Assembly (NCBI GenBank): GCA_964625175.1
Contig: CAZVAO010000024.1
Span: 1 to 23,222 of the forward strand
Reading direction: 5' to 3'
DNA: 23,222 bases
Source: CAZVAO01 sp964625175
GTDB taxonomy: Bacteria; Bacillota; UBA994; PWPR01
In this document: positions 22,469-23,222 of the stretch, in pieces
How positions within the stretch are numbered: position 1 is the stretch's first letter
Layout: every line of letters starts with the position of its first letter
The notes under the pieces: generated by a model
What the model was told of the DNA's origin: nothing
The model's input: only the letters and a program-made list of their open reading frames with translations
Database searches by the model: none
Translations under genes and position numbers: made by a program

Positions 22469-22492
22469 AAGTTCATCCGTGTTTGCTGACTC

Positions 22493-23222
22493 TTACTCTT
22501 CCAGGCACCATGCTGTGGCTTTGTTGGGGGCCTCAGGCGACTCAATATGCAAAGTGAAGGAATAACCCCTGCTACGTAAACGGCGCAACTCTCTGCGCAC
22601 ATTAATATGATCAATAACCCATAGCCTGCCATTCGGGCGCAGGTCATGGTAGTCGAACTGGTTGGCCTCAAGCCATGCAATAATGTCGAAAGGCTTAGCT
22701 GCATCCTCTTCAGGTGTTTTCTCTGCAACAGCTGGTGTAAGACTAAACAAGTCATTCTCTTGGACTAAAGGCGCTTCTGACTCCATGGCTAATTCATGCT
22801 CGGGTGGTTGATTATTCATGATTGTTAAATCCTGTAAGTGGGCACGTTGGGGCTCCATTTCAGGCTCTGGGATGATGGGTAGTGGAATTTCATTGACCAA
22901 CTGATCCTCACCACTAAAATTAAACATAGCCACTGAATTATGTTCTAACGTTGGTTGTTCAAGCGGTTCAATGTGCTGTTTCTCAACTACTGGTGGTTTA
23001 GGGGTCGGTTTGCTGATTGTTAATTCAGTTTCTACAACCGTTGGTTGCAAAAGATCAAGGGGTTTATTGTCCATTGTGAGATCCCCCCAAAGGGAATCAA
23101 TGGGTTCTTCTTCAGACGCTTCTAATGTCAGTAGGTCTGGTGTAATAAGATCGATCGGTTCATCTATTAATGCCTCTGTCATATTCAGCGATACCGGTTT
23201 TAATGGTTTCGGTATGACCTTG
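22493..23222 (-). CDS. Acidic low-complexity protein with a compact C-terminal domain, truncated by the window edge
   Basis: The frame stays open to the right edge (243 codons visible). The first ATG, at 23182, has no ribosome-binding site and the 13 codons before it read in the same style (KVIPKPLKPVSLN), so the gene probably starts outside the window. Residues up to about 175 are Pro/Glu/Leu-rich with loose repeats of the type EPIDLI, EPIDSL, KPLDLL, EPLEQP, and are probably disordered. The last 65 residues look folded: FDIIAWLEANQFDYHDLRPN, then GRLWVIDHINV, RSRGYSFTLH and ATAWCLEE. The pattern Y-x-D-x-R-x2-G-x-LWV ... G-x-x-F ... AW resembles a small domain I have seen at the C-termini of helicases and nucleases, but I cannot name it. 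Function is unknown. It is the only gene here running towards the origin. Confidence 0.65.
   Translation of the reverse strand, partial: KVIPKPLKPVSLNMTEALIDEPIDLITPDLLTLEASEEEPIDSLWGDLTMDNKPLDLLQPTVVETELTISKPTPKPPVVEKQHIEPLEQPTLEHNSVAMFNFSGEDQLVNEIPLPIIPEPEMEPQRAHLQDLTIMNNQPPEHELAMESEAPLVQENDLFSLTPAVAEKTPEEDAAKPFDIIAWLEANQFDYHDLRPNGRLWVIDHINVRRELRRLRSRGYSFTLHIESPEAPNKATAWCLEE

Overview
The window is the chromosomal replication-origin region of a Gram-positive-type (Bacillota) bacterium. The evidence is the block rpmH-rnpA-yidD-yidC-jag-mnmE facing away from dnaA-dnaN-yaaA-recF-gyrB-gyrA, a short YidC without a large periplasmic domain, and a Soj/Spo0J-type ParAB with parS sites. Base composition is moderately AT-rich. 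An anaerobe of the Clostridia/Negativicutes type is my best guess, inferred from the ferredoxin-rich oxidoreductase operon and from a DUF554 gene after parB. The sequence alone does not prove it.

Layout from left to right. Positions 1-306 are non-coding and carry a 113-bp palindromic repeat. Positions 307-3360 (minus strand) are a tightly overlapping five-gene operon for a multi-subunit FAD/Fe-S amino-acid or amine dehydrogenase (sarcosine/proline/HcnABC-like). A 100-N assembly gap removes the FAD-binding end of one subunit. An M20 amidohydrolase (3621-4808) lies upstream on the same strand, preceded by a structured 347-bp leader. DUF554, parB and parA follow (5156-7496), then two parS sites, one of them buried in a 36-bp perfect palindrome that also looks like the terminator of the next operon. 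A small XRE regulator, gyrA, gyrB, recF, yaaA, dnaN and dnaA occupy 7730-16523. The dnaA-dnaN gap looks like the unwinding site, with DnaA boxes, six DnaA-trios and AT-rich DNA. A second DnaA-box cluster lies upstream of dnaA.

Right of dnaA the strand switches. rpmH, rnpA, yidD, yidC and jag form a compact plus-strand cluster (16925-19633). A 1.27-kb stretch without a credible gene follows; it carries three more members of the palindromic repeat family and two strong terminators. mnmE (20906-22276) comes next, then a convergent, edge-truncated gene for an acidic low-complexity protein with a small compact C-terminal domain. Apart from this last gene, every gene is transcribed away from the origin.

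The genes fit together as initiation (dnaA, oriC, dnaN), topology and repair (gyrAB, recF), segregation (parAB, parS), and ribosome/RNase P/membrane insertion/tRNA modification (rpmH to mnmE). Three local departures stand out. parAB lie beyond gyrA rather than beyond mnmE-mnmG. mnmG does not follow mnmE. A metabolic operon adjoins the segregation genes. I found no prophage, CRISPR array, insertion sequence, rRNA or tRNA.
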